DNA of 64,000 nt, from positions 1-64,000 of the forward strand of contig JBDKTA010000044.1 in assembly GCA_039680605.1 (NCBI GenBank). The letters are read 5' to 3'. The notes under the pieces are model-generated. The model saw only the letters and a program-made list of their open reading frames with translations, made no database searches and had not been told where the DNA came from. The translations under genes and the position numbers were made by a program. The DNA is from Planctomycetaceae bacterium (GTDB lineage Bacteria; Planctomycetota; Phycisphaerae; SM23-33). Shown here piece by piece: positions 25,510 to 34,179 of the stretch. Position 1 is the first letter of the stretch; each line of letters starts with the position of its first letter.

Positions 25510-26241
25510 ATGAAGATCCTTACAGCGATTGCAGTTGTTCTTGCGGCAGGCGGGACGCTCTGGGCGGCGCCGGTGACGGTTTTCCAAGACACTTTTGACG
25601 GTTACAGTTCGTGGCAGAACCCCGATGGCGGATGGCAGAATCCGGGTTCACTTTCCGTTGCCGACCGCGGTGGTGGAGACAAGTATATTTACAGTGTGGC
25701 TTACAATGTTTGGGCAATGCCATACCACAGTGCCTCCATCGACTGGGCCAACGTCGACAAGGTCACAATTACCGCCAGCATGATGACATCCGGAGCTCGG
25801 ACCTGGGTAGGCCTGACCCGCAACTCTGCTCCGACCGAAGAAATGTTCTACATGGGCGAGTACGGGTTCGCATATAACGAAGGCGACCCACCCACTTCGT
25901 ATAACCATTTTGGGATCAAGTGGGATGGCGTCCTCTATGCCAGTACTGTCCGTACAGATGCGGCATGGCATACGCTTTCAATGGTCATCGATCAGACCAA
26001 CGACCGCGTTGACCTGTTTATTGACGGCGGCACAACCTCGATCGCCACGGTCAACGGTCTTGGCACTAGTTATCTCGACATCGGCAACATCGGAATGCGC
26101 ATTCAGAAGCACGGGTACGTGTCTGCCGTGTCGGATGTTCTGTTGCAGACCGAAATCGTCGCGCCCGTCCCCGAGCCGGCGACGATGAGCCTGTTGGCGC
26201 TGGGCGGTGTGGCGGCGGTGATTCGCCGGCGCAGAAAATAG
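25510..26241 (+). CDS. PEP-CTERM sorting-signal surface protein
   Basis: This 243-aa protein has an N-terminal signal peptide (about 1-20, ending LWAAP) and a C-terminal PEP-CTERM signal: PVPEPATMSLLALGG, a hydrophobic stretch, then RRRRK. Such proteins are processed by an exosortase and exported to the surface or matrix. The body is about 200 residues of beta-sandwich with many aromatic and asparagine residues and resembles LamG/concanavalin-like domains. AAGGAAAGGG upstream supports the ATG at 25510. An intrinsic terminator follows. Confidence 0.85.
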   Translation: MKILTAIAVVLAAGGTLWAAPVTVFQDTFDGYSSWQNPDGGWQNPGSLSVADRGGGDKYIYSVAYNVWAMPYHSASIDWANVDKVTITASMMTSGARTWVGLTRNSAPTEEMFYMGEYGFAYNEGDPPTSYNHFGIKWDGVLYASTVRTDAAWHTLSMVIDQTNDRVDLFIDGGTTSIATVNGLGTSYLDIGNIGMRIQKHGYVSAVSDVLLQTEIVAPVPEPATMSLLALGGVAAVIRRRRK

Positions 26242-26272
26242 TCCGCGCGGCGGTAACGTTTGTTTTTCATCA

Positions 26273-26304
26273 ATGCCCCGGCACTGCGATGCCGGGGCAT
26301 TTTC
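26273..26304 (+). terminator. Rho-independent terminator after the PEP-CTERM gene
   Basis: Stem ATGCCCCGGCA (26273-26283) pairs with TGCCGGGGCAT (26290-26300), with a 6-base loop, followed by TTTCTG. It lies 31 bases after the PEP-CTERM stop codon. The near-symmetric stem could also act on minus-strand transcripts from 26355, where AAA-rich sequence flanks it. Confidence 0.8.
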
Positions 26305-26354
26305 TGCGCTCAGGGCGCTGGTTGATGGAGGGGCGGCGGGCGCGATGCGGGGGG

Positions 26355-29300
26355 CTACCGGCGGAACGTTGCTGCCGTCCGCCCGATTGCTTTAAGGGCG
26401 GGCAGGCAGTCCACCTCGATGAGCCCGCTTCGCATGGCTTTGGCGTCCCAGGTGATGACGCCGCCGCGCTTGAGCAGGGTCTCGGTGATGGCGGCTGGCC
26501 GATCGCCCTGCCATCGCACCGCCGCGCCGCGCTGGGCGCCCCAGGTCGCCCCCAAGGGCAGCACGGCGTGCCACTGCAGGCCGTCCACTCGCCGCCCTGG
26601 GCAGGAGAGCTTTGCCGCATCGGCGAAGAACGAGGCCGTGAAGTCTTCATACGGGCTGTTGCGCCGGGGCACGCCCTCTCGCCCGAAGCCCACCAGCGCG
26701 TCGGGGTTGCCCGCGCGGGCGGCCGCGGCGAGCATGCGCTGCAGCACCGCCGCGTCGTTGATCCCGGCGATCCACCAGGCTTTGACCGCCGTCCCGTAGC
26801 GCCGCGACCACTCCTCGATGACCGCCGCGGAACCGGCCGCCTCGCCGATGTCGCCGGTGCCGGCCCCGGCGGTGCAGTAGAGCACCAGGGCGATGCCCTG
26901 CTTGTCCAGCTCGCCGGCCAGGTCGGCAATCAGATCTCGCTTGGGCGCGAGACCGGGGCGGTCCTTCTCGATGACCGAGTTGGGCGCCAGCGGAAAATCG
27001 CCGTGGTACCGCACGGGGATCATCAGGTATCCGGCGCCGCATTCCTTGAGCTGGCGAGCCAGGGCGGGGGCGTCGAAGGCCGCCACGGTCGCATCCCACT
27101 CCTGTGGCGTTCGGATGCGCTGGAGCGTGGGGGCATAGAACAGGAACACGCCCCACTTGCTCTTGTAGAACCACTCGGTGCTGGGGGGCTTGGCGGGCGT
27201 TGCGCGGGGGGCGGGCTTGGCCGCGGCGGCGCCCGAGGCGTAGATCCGCACCGCCCGCGGGTCGGCCACCACCACGCCATTGTCGAGGATGCGAGCCCGC
27301 GTGTCGAAGCCCGCCAGATCTTTGAGGCCGCACAGGGCGTCGGGCAGTTCCTGCCTCGCCAGGTGCCGCCCGGTGGCGGGGTCGAACATGTCGACGTACA
27401 TTCGCGAGTCGGCAAGGCTGTAGAAGGGCGGGGGGGCGGGCTGCCCGCCGACGGCGCGCATCTGTCCGGTGACGCCTGAGACGACCCAGGCGGCCTCGCC
27501 GCCGGGGCGGAAGTCGTGGATGACCGCCTGGATCATGCGGGCGTCCTTGGGCGGCGTGTAGACCGTCTGCCTGCGGGTGGACAGGTCGAACTCGAACAAC
27601 TGATCGACGGCGTTGGCGTAGATCGCCTTGCCGGTCCAGCGGATCTCGGCCAGGTGGCGGAAGTGGTTCCAGGCGTTCAGGTGGAACTTAGTTTCCCAGG
27701 CGGCGGCCTGGTCGCCTCCGCCGCCGCGGGGCGCCACGTGAACTCGGGCGTCGTGACCCATGAACCGCATCGAATCGCCGTCGAGCGAGGCGTAGCCTGA
27801 CCAGTTCATGTCGTCGGGCATGAAGCGGCGGATGTCGCGGATGGCGCCGGTGGCGGCCTCGAACGTCACCAGGCTCCACCGCCATCCGACGTCGCCCCAG
27901 AGCGTGTTGATGACGACGTCGACGCCGGCCTGTCCCTGGCGGTGCAGTGCCGCGTCCCAGATGCCCCCGCTGAACCGCGCCCCCAGCGCCAGGCTGCGCG
28001 TCCAGAGCAGCTTGCCCGACGCCGCGTCGATCACGGCGACGTGCGGTTCGTGCGCCGTCGCCGTCACGGCGAAGATCGTTGCTGCGTCGCCGCCGAGGGT
28101 CCCGGCCAGGAACCCCAGCTCGAGCGACCAGAGCAACCGCCCGTCGCCGGCGTCGTACGCGCGCAGCTCGTGCAGCGTCGCCGCAATCACGCGGTCGCCT
28201 GCCGCCACGACCGCCTGCGGCTGCCGCTCCAGCAGGCGCTGCCAGGCGATCTGCCACTTCGGATGCGTCTTGAGGCATGCCAGCCGCCGCCCGCTGACGA
28301 CGGCCATGAATCCGTCGGCCTGCCCTTGCGGCGGCAAAACGAGCGTGGCCCGCGGGGCGTTCAACTGCCAGATGCACTTGAGGGGCAGTTGCAGCCCGCC
28401 GCCGGCGCCGTCGCGCGGAGGCTCTGGCGCCAGCGGCGGGGCCTCCACCTCGACGATGCTACCGTCGCCGAGCATGATCGGCTCGGCGTTGGGACCCGTC
28501 GCCAGACTGGCCGACTCGACGTCGCGCCCCGTCTGGGCAGAGATCCGATGCACCCTGCCGCCCGAAATGACCGCCACTTCGCCGCCGCAGACTGCCCCTT
28601 GGCCGGCGATGCCTCCGCGAAACTCCCGGCACCAGAGCTGGCGGCCGCTGGCCAGGTCCACCGCCGCCAGCCACCGCTCGTTGGCGCCGATCACGGCGCT
28701 GCCGGTCACGCCCAGCAGGCGGTCCGACGGCGTCAGCACGGTTTCCCAGAGCCCCCGGCCGCTGGCTGTGTCGAAGGCAAGAATGCCCGTGTGATCGCGC
28801 GGGGCGATCAGGAGCTTCCTGCCCGCGACGATGGCGCGGCTGCCCTGGCGGGCGAAGTTCACCGACAGGCACCCGCGCGCCTGGATGGCGCTGGCGTAGC
28901 CATGCACCCACTCGACCATCCCGTCGCGCACGTCGCAGCGGGCGATCAGCCCCATGTTCGTCGAACAGTACACCGCCCCGTCATGCACGGTGACGGCCGC
29001 CGATCGCTGCGCCAGGTCCAGCAGCGTGTGCGGTTGCCATCCGATGTCGCGCTTCCAGAGCAGTTGTCCGTCCTCGCTGGCCAGGCACGCCAGGTGCAGC
29101 AGGACGGGGGTGCCCGCGTCGCGCCCGGGACCTTGACCGGCGTCGCGGGCGATTTCGGCCGGCGCGGCCAGAACGTAAACGCGCCCGTCGACGACGGCCG
29201 GTTCGCTCATGAAGTTCAGGTCTCTGCAGTCGCTGCGGTCCCGCGTCGACCACGCCTCGCGCCCGGTCGCCAGGTTCAGGGCCGTCACCATCCAGCGCCC

Positions 29301-31109
29301 CTGCTGGAGCGTCAGGGTGAAGGCAACGGAACCGTCGTCGCACACCGCGGCAGGGCCCACCGCGACGGGGCGGCGGCTGAAGGGGAAGTGCCGCATGTCG
29401 CCCAGGTAGCGCCACGCCGCGGCGGCGTCCCACGAGGGGGGCTCCTGCGAGGCCTCGCCGGGCGGATAGGTCCACACCGGCGTGGGGCGGCCGCTGTCGT
29501 AGCGAGCGATGCGTCCCGGGCCCGAGACAATCAGCGCCGCCCCGGTCGTCGCGATGGCCTGGACCGGCCAGGGGCTGTGCGCGCCCTGGTCGGCGGGCGG
29601 GCCCTGGAGGTCGTCCGTCGGCCAGTCCGGCGGCAGGCTGATGCGCCGGCGCGCCAAGGCGTTCAGCGCCAGCGAGCGGGTCTGGTCTGCCGCGGCGGCC
29701 TGGGCGAGCAGTTGGCTCTTGAGCTTTCCTGCGGGAATGGTTCCGCCGAACCAGGGCATGAGCGTCTCGTTGGGCACGGCGTCCATGGCGGTCTGGAAGT
29801 CGGCCCCGCTGCTTTGGGCCAGCGCCATCCACAGCCCGGCCTGGGCGGCGCGTCGCAGCGCCGGGTCGCCGCCGCGGCGGGCGGCGTCGCGGAAGGCGGC
29901 GATCGCCCACTGGCAGCGCCCCTGGCGCAGGGCCTGCTCGGCGAAATCCACCTCCAGCTCGTGCAGGTTCGCCGCCCAGGGATATTGCCTCAGCCCCAGC
30001 GCCAGGTCGTCGCCGCTGCCGGTCAGGCGCACGGCGTCGGCGATCCGGGCGGCGCCCTTGAACTGCGCCGCACGCAGCGGCTCGAGCCGCTGGGGCGTCA
30101 GCTCGTCCAGCGCCGCCGCGGCCATCACCTGGAACGACACATAGTGCGACTCGTCGCGCTTCATGAACGCTTCGCTGCCGGCGGCGCGGTCGAGGATCTC
30201 CTGCGCCGCGGCCGCGTCGAGCGCGCCGGCGGGGTTGGAAAGCTTGTCGCCCTGCGTCAGGGCCTCCCAGCGGGTCTGGAGCTCCTGGTTCTGGATGAGG
30301 CCCTCGATCGACCCGGTGGGGGCGTCGGTCAGCAGGGCGAAGGAGTTTGGGTTTCCGGCGCGGTCTGCCCACTTGGCCGCCGCCACGAAGTGACCGTACG
30401 GCAGGAGGAGGTTCTGGGCGATCTCGTTGAACCGGGGCACCGTCTTGCCCAGCCGCTCGATGCGGTCGAGCTCGCCGGCGAAAACGTCGTAGCGGTCCTC
30501 CTGGACGCTCATCTCGGCCAGCGCGCCCGCCGCCTGCGCCAGCAGCGGGCTGTCGTCGGCGATGACGCCGCGGGCGTGCAGCGCCAGCACGTCGTCGATG
30601 GCGAACTTCCACTGCGCCGCGTCGGGGCTGAAGTAACTGCCGGCGTAGGGCCACTGCATCATCCAGCCGTACGCCTCGGCGTGCTGCTCTTTGCGGGCGG
30701 GGAAGTCGTGTACCAGCTTCCAGCCCCAGTAGCTTCGCCAGTAGCCCATGCCCAACTGCTGGTAGCTCATGGCGATGGTGCGGTAGGCCTGGAGGTGCTT
30801 GTCCTTCTCGCGGGGGAACCGCTCCATCAGCGCCTTGTGTAACGCGATCCGCCGCAGCGCCACGATCTGACCGGCCGCCTGAGCCAGGCTTTTGTCGGCC
30901 GAGAGCTCCTCGCTCCACGCCTGCTCGCTGTTAGCCGCGACAGTCGCCTCCCACGTCGGCTGCCAGACGATGTTCAGGGCGGTCCACTGCGGGGGAAAGA
31001 AGTCGATCTTGCGCGGCGCCGCGGGCTGCGCAGCGCACAGCGCGCCGGTCAGCATCGCAACGGCCACCAGTTGAGGGCACAGCAGTCTCACGACACGATT
31101 ATGCAGCAT
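26355..31109 (-). CDS. Secreted PQQ-like beta-propeller fused to a GH29-like domain
   Basis: From the ATG at 31109 this protein is 1584 aa with a signal peptide (LTGALCAAQ near 20-28). The first 1250 residues match the layout of the 256-4116 protein: an alpha-helical front, then propeller blades such as ASEDGQLLWK, DVRDGMVEWV and DTASGRGLWE. The last 275 residues are extra: EWFYKSKWGVFLFYAP, a Y/G-rich strand, YGTAVKAWWIAGI and WDAKAM. The front of this tail resembles alpha-L-fucosidase family GH29 (EWFxxxKFGIFIHWG). The catalytic residues of GH29 are not clearly kept, so it may be a lectin-like relic. The frame is open 14 codons upstream of 31109, but MLHNRVV fits a signal peptide better. 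No strong ribosome-binding site is visible. Confidence 0.75.
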   Translation of the reverse strand: MLHNRVVRLLCPQLVAVAMLTGALCAAQPAAPRKIDFFPPQWTALNIVWQPTWEATVAANSEQAWSEELSADKSLAQAAGQIVALRRIALHKALMERFPREKDKHLQAYRTIAMSYQQLGMGYWRSYWGWKLVHDFPARKEQHAEAYGWMMQWPYAGSYFSPDAAQWKFAIDDVLALHARGVIADDSPLLAQAAGALAEMSVQEDRYDVFAGELDRIERLGKTVPRFNEIAQNLLLPYGHFVAAAKWADRAGNPNSFALLTDAPTGSIEGLIQNQELQTRWEALTQGDKLSNPAGALDAAAAQEILDRAAGSEAFMKRDESHYVSFQVMAAAALDELTPQRLEPLRAAQFKGAARIADAVRLTGSGDDLALGLRQYPWAANLHELEVDFAEQALRQGRCQWAIAAFRDAARRGGDPALRRAAQAGLWMALAQSSGADFQTAMDAVPNETLMPWFGGTIPAGKLKSQLLAQAAAADQTRSLALNALARRRISLPPDWPTDDLQGPPADQGAHSPWPVQAIATTGAALIVSGPGRIARYDSGRPTPVWTYPPGEASQEPPSWDAAAAWRYLGDMRHFPFSRRPVAVGPAAVCDDGSVAFTLTLQQGRWMVTALNLATGREAWSTRDRSDCRDLNFMSEPAVVDGRVYVLAAPAEIARDAGQGPGRDAGTPVLLHLACLASEDGQLLWKRDIGWQPHTLLDLAQRSAAVTVHDGAVYCSTNMGLIARCDVRDGMVEWVHGYASAIQARGCLSVNFARQGSRAIVAGRKLLIAPRDHTGILAFDTASGRGLWETVLTPSDRLLGVTGSAVIGANERWLAAVDLASGRQLWCREFRGGIAGQGAVCGGEVAVISGGRVHRISAQTGRDVESASLATGPNAEPIMLGDGSIVEVEAPPLAPEPPRDGAGGGLQLPLKCIWQLNAPRATLVLPPQGQADGFMAVVSGRRLACLKTHPKWQIAWQRLLERQPQAVVAAGDRVIAATLHELRAYDAGDGRLLWSLELGFLAGTLGGDAATIFAVTATAHEPHVAVIDAASGKLLWTRSLALGARFSGGIWDAALHRQGQAGVDVVINTLWGDVGWRWSLVTFEAATGAIRDIRRFMPDDMNWSGYASLDGDSMRFMGHDARVHVAPRGGGGDQAAAWETKFHLNAWNHFRHLAEIRWTGKAIYANAVDQLFEFDLSTRRQTVYTPPKDARMIQAVIHDFRPGGEAAWVVSGVTGQMRAVGGQPAPPPFYSLADSRMYVDMFDPATGRHLARQELPDALCGLKDLAGFDTRARILDNGVVVADPRAVRIYASGAAAAKPAPRATPAKPPSTEWFYKSKWGVFLFYAPTLQRIRTPQEWDATVAAFDAPALARQLKECGAGYLMIPVRYHGDFPLAPNSVIEKDRPGLAPKRDLIADLAGELDKQGIALVLYCTAGAGTGDIGEAAGSAAVIEEWSRRYGTAVKAWWIAGINDAAVLQRMLAAAARAGNPDALVGFGREGVPRRNSPYEDFTASFFADAAKLSCPGRRVDGLQWHAVLPLGATWGAQRGAAVRWQGDRPAAITETLLKRGGVITWDAKAMRSGLIEVDCLPALKAIGRTAATFRR

Positions 31110-31241
31110 GGGCACAGAAAATTCCGCGCTGAAATGCCCTCCATGGCACAAACCGGCATCTCTTTAACCCCCGCCCCGGACAATGCGATTGAAGAAACCA
31201 GCCGCCATGGCCGCGCTGCTCGCCTCGCCGTACCCGAAGGC

Positions 31242-31340
31242 GGGTGGCATGGCGACACACGTTTTTGTTTCTCGTGGGTCGCCATGACCAGCGCATGTCC
31301 ATGGCGACCCGCTGAACAACGCGTGTCGCCATGCCACCCG
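31242..31340. repeat. CATGGCGAC/GTCGCCATG palindromic repeat, long copy
   Basis: Two CATGGCGAC-type arms, each paired with a GTCGCCATG arm, form a compound hairpin of about 99 bases. Near-identical copies lie at 43491-43591 and, in part, at 17110-17154 and 56075-56120. It sits between two divergently transcribed genes (31109 minus, 31496 plus). The remaining bases of the 386-bp gap 31110-31495 show no gene. Confidence 0.85.
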
Positions 31341-31495
31341 TCAAATGCGGCGGCATCTAGTTACTTGTGCCCCTCTCCTCGTTCTTCTCTGTGCCCCTGT
31401 GGCCCAACTTCCTGGCGCGGCCGCCCGCAAAAGCCTTTGTGGCCCCGGACGCGGATGCTATGATGCATCTCTTTCCCCCTGGCAGGAGTTTGTGG

Positions 31496-33292
31496 ATGGA
31501 ACTGCCGCGCCGCGATGATGACGACCGATTGCTGCCCGCCGGCGAGGCGACAGACATCCGGCGGCGCCTGCGCGTTAAAGCCGCCTCCCACGATCTGGCC
31601 AGCGTCGCCCTGTGCGCCTTCGACCACCGCACGCGAATGCTCCCGTTCATCTACGCCGACTTGCGGATGGCCCCAGCCGGAATCCGCGCCATCGGCTCGG
31701 CGCTGGCTGATAGCGGGTTCGAAAAAACGCGCCTCGTGCTTCAGCAGTGGAACCCCAACGTTCACGCCGGCCGCGTGCGGCTTGACGGGCGCCTGCCCGA
31801 CATGCTGCTGATCTCGAGCATGGGCCTGCACATCGACCGCGCGCGGCGGATGCTGCGCCAGGCCTGCGCGATCGACCCGGCGCACCGCCCGCTGATCGTC
31901 GCCGGCGGGCCCTCGTGCGTCTATGCGCCCTGGGACCTCTTCAGCCCCGACGACGCAGACCCGTGGCGCGCGGATATCGCCGTCACCGGCGAAGACTACG
32001 TCTTCCTGGCCATGCTCGAAGCCGTCCTCGACACCCGGGCGCCGGGCGAGCCCCTGCGGGCCGCCTTCATGCGCGCCAAAGCCTCCGGCGCCCTCGACGC
32101 CGTGCCGGGACTGGTGTATCCCGTCGGACCCGACGGCCGCGCGCCCGAGGCCCTGGTCGACACCGGCATCCAGCGCCTCTGCGGCGACCTGGACGAACTG
32201 CCCGACCCCACGCTGGGGTACTCGCTGCTCGAGCCGCCCAGCCGCCGGCGCGATCTGTCCGGGGCGCCTATCCCCGCCAACAGCGTACACAAGCACACGC
32301 CCATCGGCTCGCTGGCGATGACCTTCGGCTGCCGCTTCTCCTGCGGGTACTGCCCGATCCCCGCCTACAACCAGCGCACGTACCGCGCCAAGAGCGGGCC
32401 TCGCATCGCAAAGGAAATGTCGCAGCTCGCCAGCCAGTACGGCATCAAGTATTTCTTCGGGGCCGACGACAACTTCTTCAACGACCCGCCACGGTCGCTG
32501 GCGATCATCGAGGCCATCGCCGCCACCACCGGCACCTGGGGCAAGAAGCTCGGGCGCACCGTCCGCTGGGCCACCGAAGTCACCGTGCATGACGTGCTGA
32601 CGATGAAGGACCACCTGGCGGTGGCGCACAAGGCCGGTCTGCGGGCGCTGTGGATGGGCGTCGAGGACATGACCGGCACGCTGGTCAAGAAGGGCCAGAC
32701 CGTCGACAAGACCATCGAGGCGTTCCGCCTGCTGCGAAGCCACGGCATCTGCCCCATGCCGATGATGATGCACCACGACGATCAGCCGCTCTGGACGCGC
32801 ACGGGCGCCGGCGGGCTGCTCAACCAGGTGGGCCTGCTCAAGAAAGCCGGCGGCGTGGCCATGCAGGTGCTGATGATCACGCCCTCGGCCGGCTCGAAAC
32901 TTTACGTCGACACTTTCACCTCCGGCATGGTGCTCGAGAGCGTCGGGTCGCGCCAGGTTCAGCCGCACATGTACGACGGCAATTACGTCATCGCCTCCAC
33001 CGCCCGCCGCCCGTGGCGCAAGCAGTACAACCTGATGATCGCGTACCTGTCGTTCTACAATCCCCTGCGATTGATCTGGACGCTGCTGTGGCGCAAAGAC
33101 CGCCTGGGCTTCAAGCCCGCCGGCGTGCAGTTCATCGGCATCGGCGGCCTGCTCCAGACCGTCCGCCGCACCTTCACCTGGGGCCTGCGCCTGGCAATGT
33201 GCAAGATCACCCGCCTCAAAGCCCCGCTGGCCAGCCCCATCCCCATGCGAGCCCCCGACGGCGCCCGTGCGGCCCATGACATCTCGCAGTAG
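31496..33292 (+). CDS. B12-binding radical SAM protein of unknown substrate
   Basis: This 598-aa protein has an N-terminal cobalamin-type region (about 90-175, with AGGPSCVYAPW) and a radical SAM barrel with C279, C283 and C286 (CRFSCGYC). An FGADDNFF strand follows. The C-terminal domain is about 200 residues and lacks an obvious known family. The start at 31496 is chosen for AGGAG 7 bases upstream; the frame is open earlier. The stop codon TAG (33290-33292) is the first three bases of a dispersed palindrome, so the C-terminus may have been set by the repeat. Methyltransferase- or cyclase-type activity on a lipid or cofactor is possible. Confidence 0.78.
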   Translation: MELPRRDDDDRLLPAGEATDIRRRLRVKAASHDLASVALCAFDHRTRMLPFIYADLRMAPAGIRAIGSALADSGFEKTRLVLQQWNPNVHAGRVRLDGRLPDMLLISSMGLHIDRARRMLRQACAIDPAHRPLIVAGGPSCVYAPWDLFSPDDADPWRADIAVTGEDYVFLAMLEAVLDTRAPGEPLRAAFMRAKASGALDAVPGLVYPVGPDGRAPEALVDTGIQRLCGDLDELPDPTLGYSLLEPPSRRRDLSGAPIPANSVHKHTPIGSLAMTFGCRFSCGYCPIPAYNQRTYRAKSGPRIAKEMSQLASQYGIKYFFGADDNFFNDPPRSLAIIEAIAATTGTWGKKLGRTVRWATEVTVHDVLTMKDHLAVAHKAGLRALWMGVEDMTGTLVKKGQTVDKTIEAFRLLRSHGICPMPMMMHHDDQPLWTRTGAGGLLNQVGLLKKAGGVAMQVLMITPSAGSKLYVDTFTSGMVLESVGSRQVQPHMYDGNYVIASTARRPWRKQYNLMIAYLSFYNPLRLIWTLLWRKDRLGFKPAGVQFIGIGGLLQTVRRTFTWGLRLAMCKITRLKAPLASPIPMRAPDGARAAHDISQ

Positions 33293-33338
33293 CACGGGCA
33301 TCTTGCCCGTGAGTCACACGGGCGCCCCGCCCGTGCTG
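33290..33338. repeat. TAGCACGG palindromic repeat pair at two convergent stop codons
   Basis: TAGCACGGGCA with TGCCCGTGAG (33290-33313) is followed by a CACGGGCG/CGCCCGTG hairpin (33316-33336). The first three bases are the stop codon of the radical-SAM gene. On the other strand the HEPN stop TGA (33339-33341) directly adjoins CAGCACGGG. Confidence 0.85.
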
Positions 33339-33749
33339 TCATTGGATGAGAGAAGCCACAAGATCTATGACTTGCTTAGCGGCCTTCATGGCCTGCGCCG
33401 CTTCCGCTGAAGTGTAAGCGTCGCCCGGCACCAGATCGGGCAGGCCATTGGGATACCTTGTCGGAATATAAAGTTTGTCGAGACGCGCTGCTTGATTCTT
33501 AAGCTTGCCGAGCGTTGAGGCGACAGATTGATCAGGGAAATCCTGGATCAGTTTCAAGACACTGTGTCCCCACGGATCGAAGCTGTGGAAATACCATAGC
33601 GCCTTGACGGCTTTCTCGGCAGCTTGCTGGGACTGAAAGCAGGCCCATTCGTGGCTGCCCATCGCACGTGAGCCTTGGGCGGTTTTGAGATCGCGCTGGG
33701 CTTGCTCAAGCCAGCGAGCGGCTTGTTGTGCGTTTTTTTCCAGACTCAT
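33339..33749 (-). CDS. HEPN-domain protein of an MNT/HEPN pair
   Basis: This 136-aa protein is a HEPN domain (all-helical, ACFQSQQAAEKAVKALWYF, WGHSVLKLIQDF). In the MNT/HEPN toxin-antitoxin class HEPN is the RNase-like toxin, but the usual R-x4-6-H catalytic motif is not clear. The pattern with G..EWACFxxQQAAEKAxKAL is that of the stand-alone HEPN proteins that partner with an MNT nucleotidyltransferase. Its start overlaps the end of the MNT gene by 44 bases, so they are translationally coupled. Confidence 0.8.
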   Translation of the reverse strand: MSLEKNAQQAARWLEQAQRDLKTAQGSRAMGSHEWACFQSQQAAEKAVKALWYFHSFDPWGHSVLKLIQDFPDQSVASTLGKLKNQAARLDKLYIPTRYPNGLPDLVPGDAYTSAEAAQAMKAAKQVIDLVASLIQ

Positions 33750-34050
33750 ATAGAATGATTCCTTCCTGCAGCGCGCGGCGAACGAACGCGCGGTCCTTCA
33801 TATCCTCAAACTCGGCAGGAGTATAAACCAGGACCTCGATGGCCTCGTGCAGCGCCTCCGACAGAGGAATCATGTACCGCACGAGCCGGTCCAGGAAGCG
33901 ATCATTCGTCTCTTCCACGAAAATAACGTCGACGTCCGAATGCCGCGTCGCCGTTCCGCGCGCATGCGAGCCGAATAACACTGCCAAGGTCGCGCCGTTA
34001 GCTCGTGCCGCCTGCCTGACCGCCCGTCGAATTGCCGTAAGATTCGTCAC
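33706..34050 (-). CDS. MNT nucleotidyltransferase of an MNT/HEPN pair
   Basis: The product has the nucleotidyltransferase signature GSHARGTATRHSDVD: G27, S28, then D39 and D41. A third acidic residue lies in EVLVY. In MNT/HEPN systems this protein AMPylates and silences the HEPN toxin. No ATG fits. The frame is open far upstream, but coding similarity begins at VTNLTAIRRAV, so I placed a GTG start at 34050. GGAGG is 17 bases before that GTG but only 5-6 before an in-frame ATT, which could be the real start. Confidence 0.7.
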   Translation of the reverse strand: MTNLTAIRRAVRQAARANGATLAVLFGSHARGTATRHSDVDVIFVEETNDRFLDRLVRYMIPLSEALHEAIEVLVYTPAEFEDMKDRAFVRRALQEGIILYESGKKRTTSRSLA

Positions 34051-34179
34051 GTCAAGAACAATACCAGCCTCCGGGCAGGCGAACAAGAGAATCGACGAGC
34101 CTTTCCGTCTCGATTCTCGATCTTGCTCGCCTCCGCCGCCTCCAATAGAATCATATCTTCCACAAAAAGGAATCCTTCC

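Noticed and set aside
27942-30842. Plus-strand ORF of 966 aa opposite the second beta-propeller gene
   Set aside because: The minus-strand gene has signal peptide, propeller motifs and paralogue. The plus frame is only open because of the GC-rich codon pattern and shows no domain.
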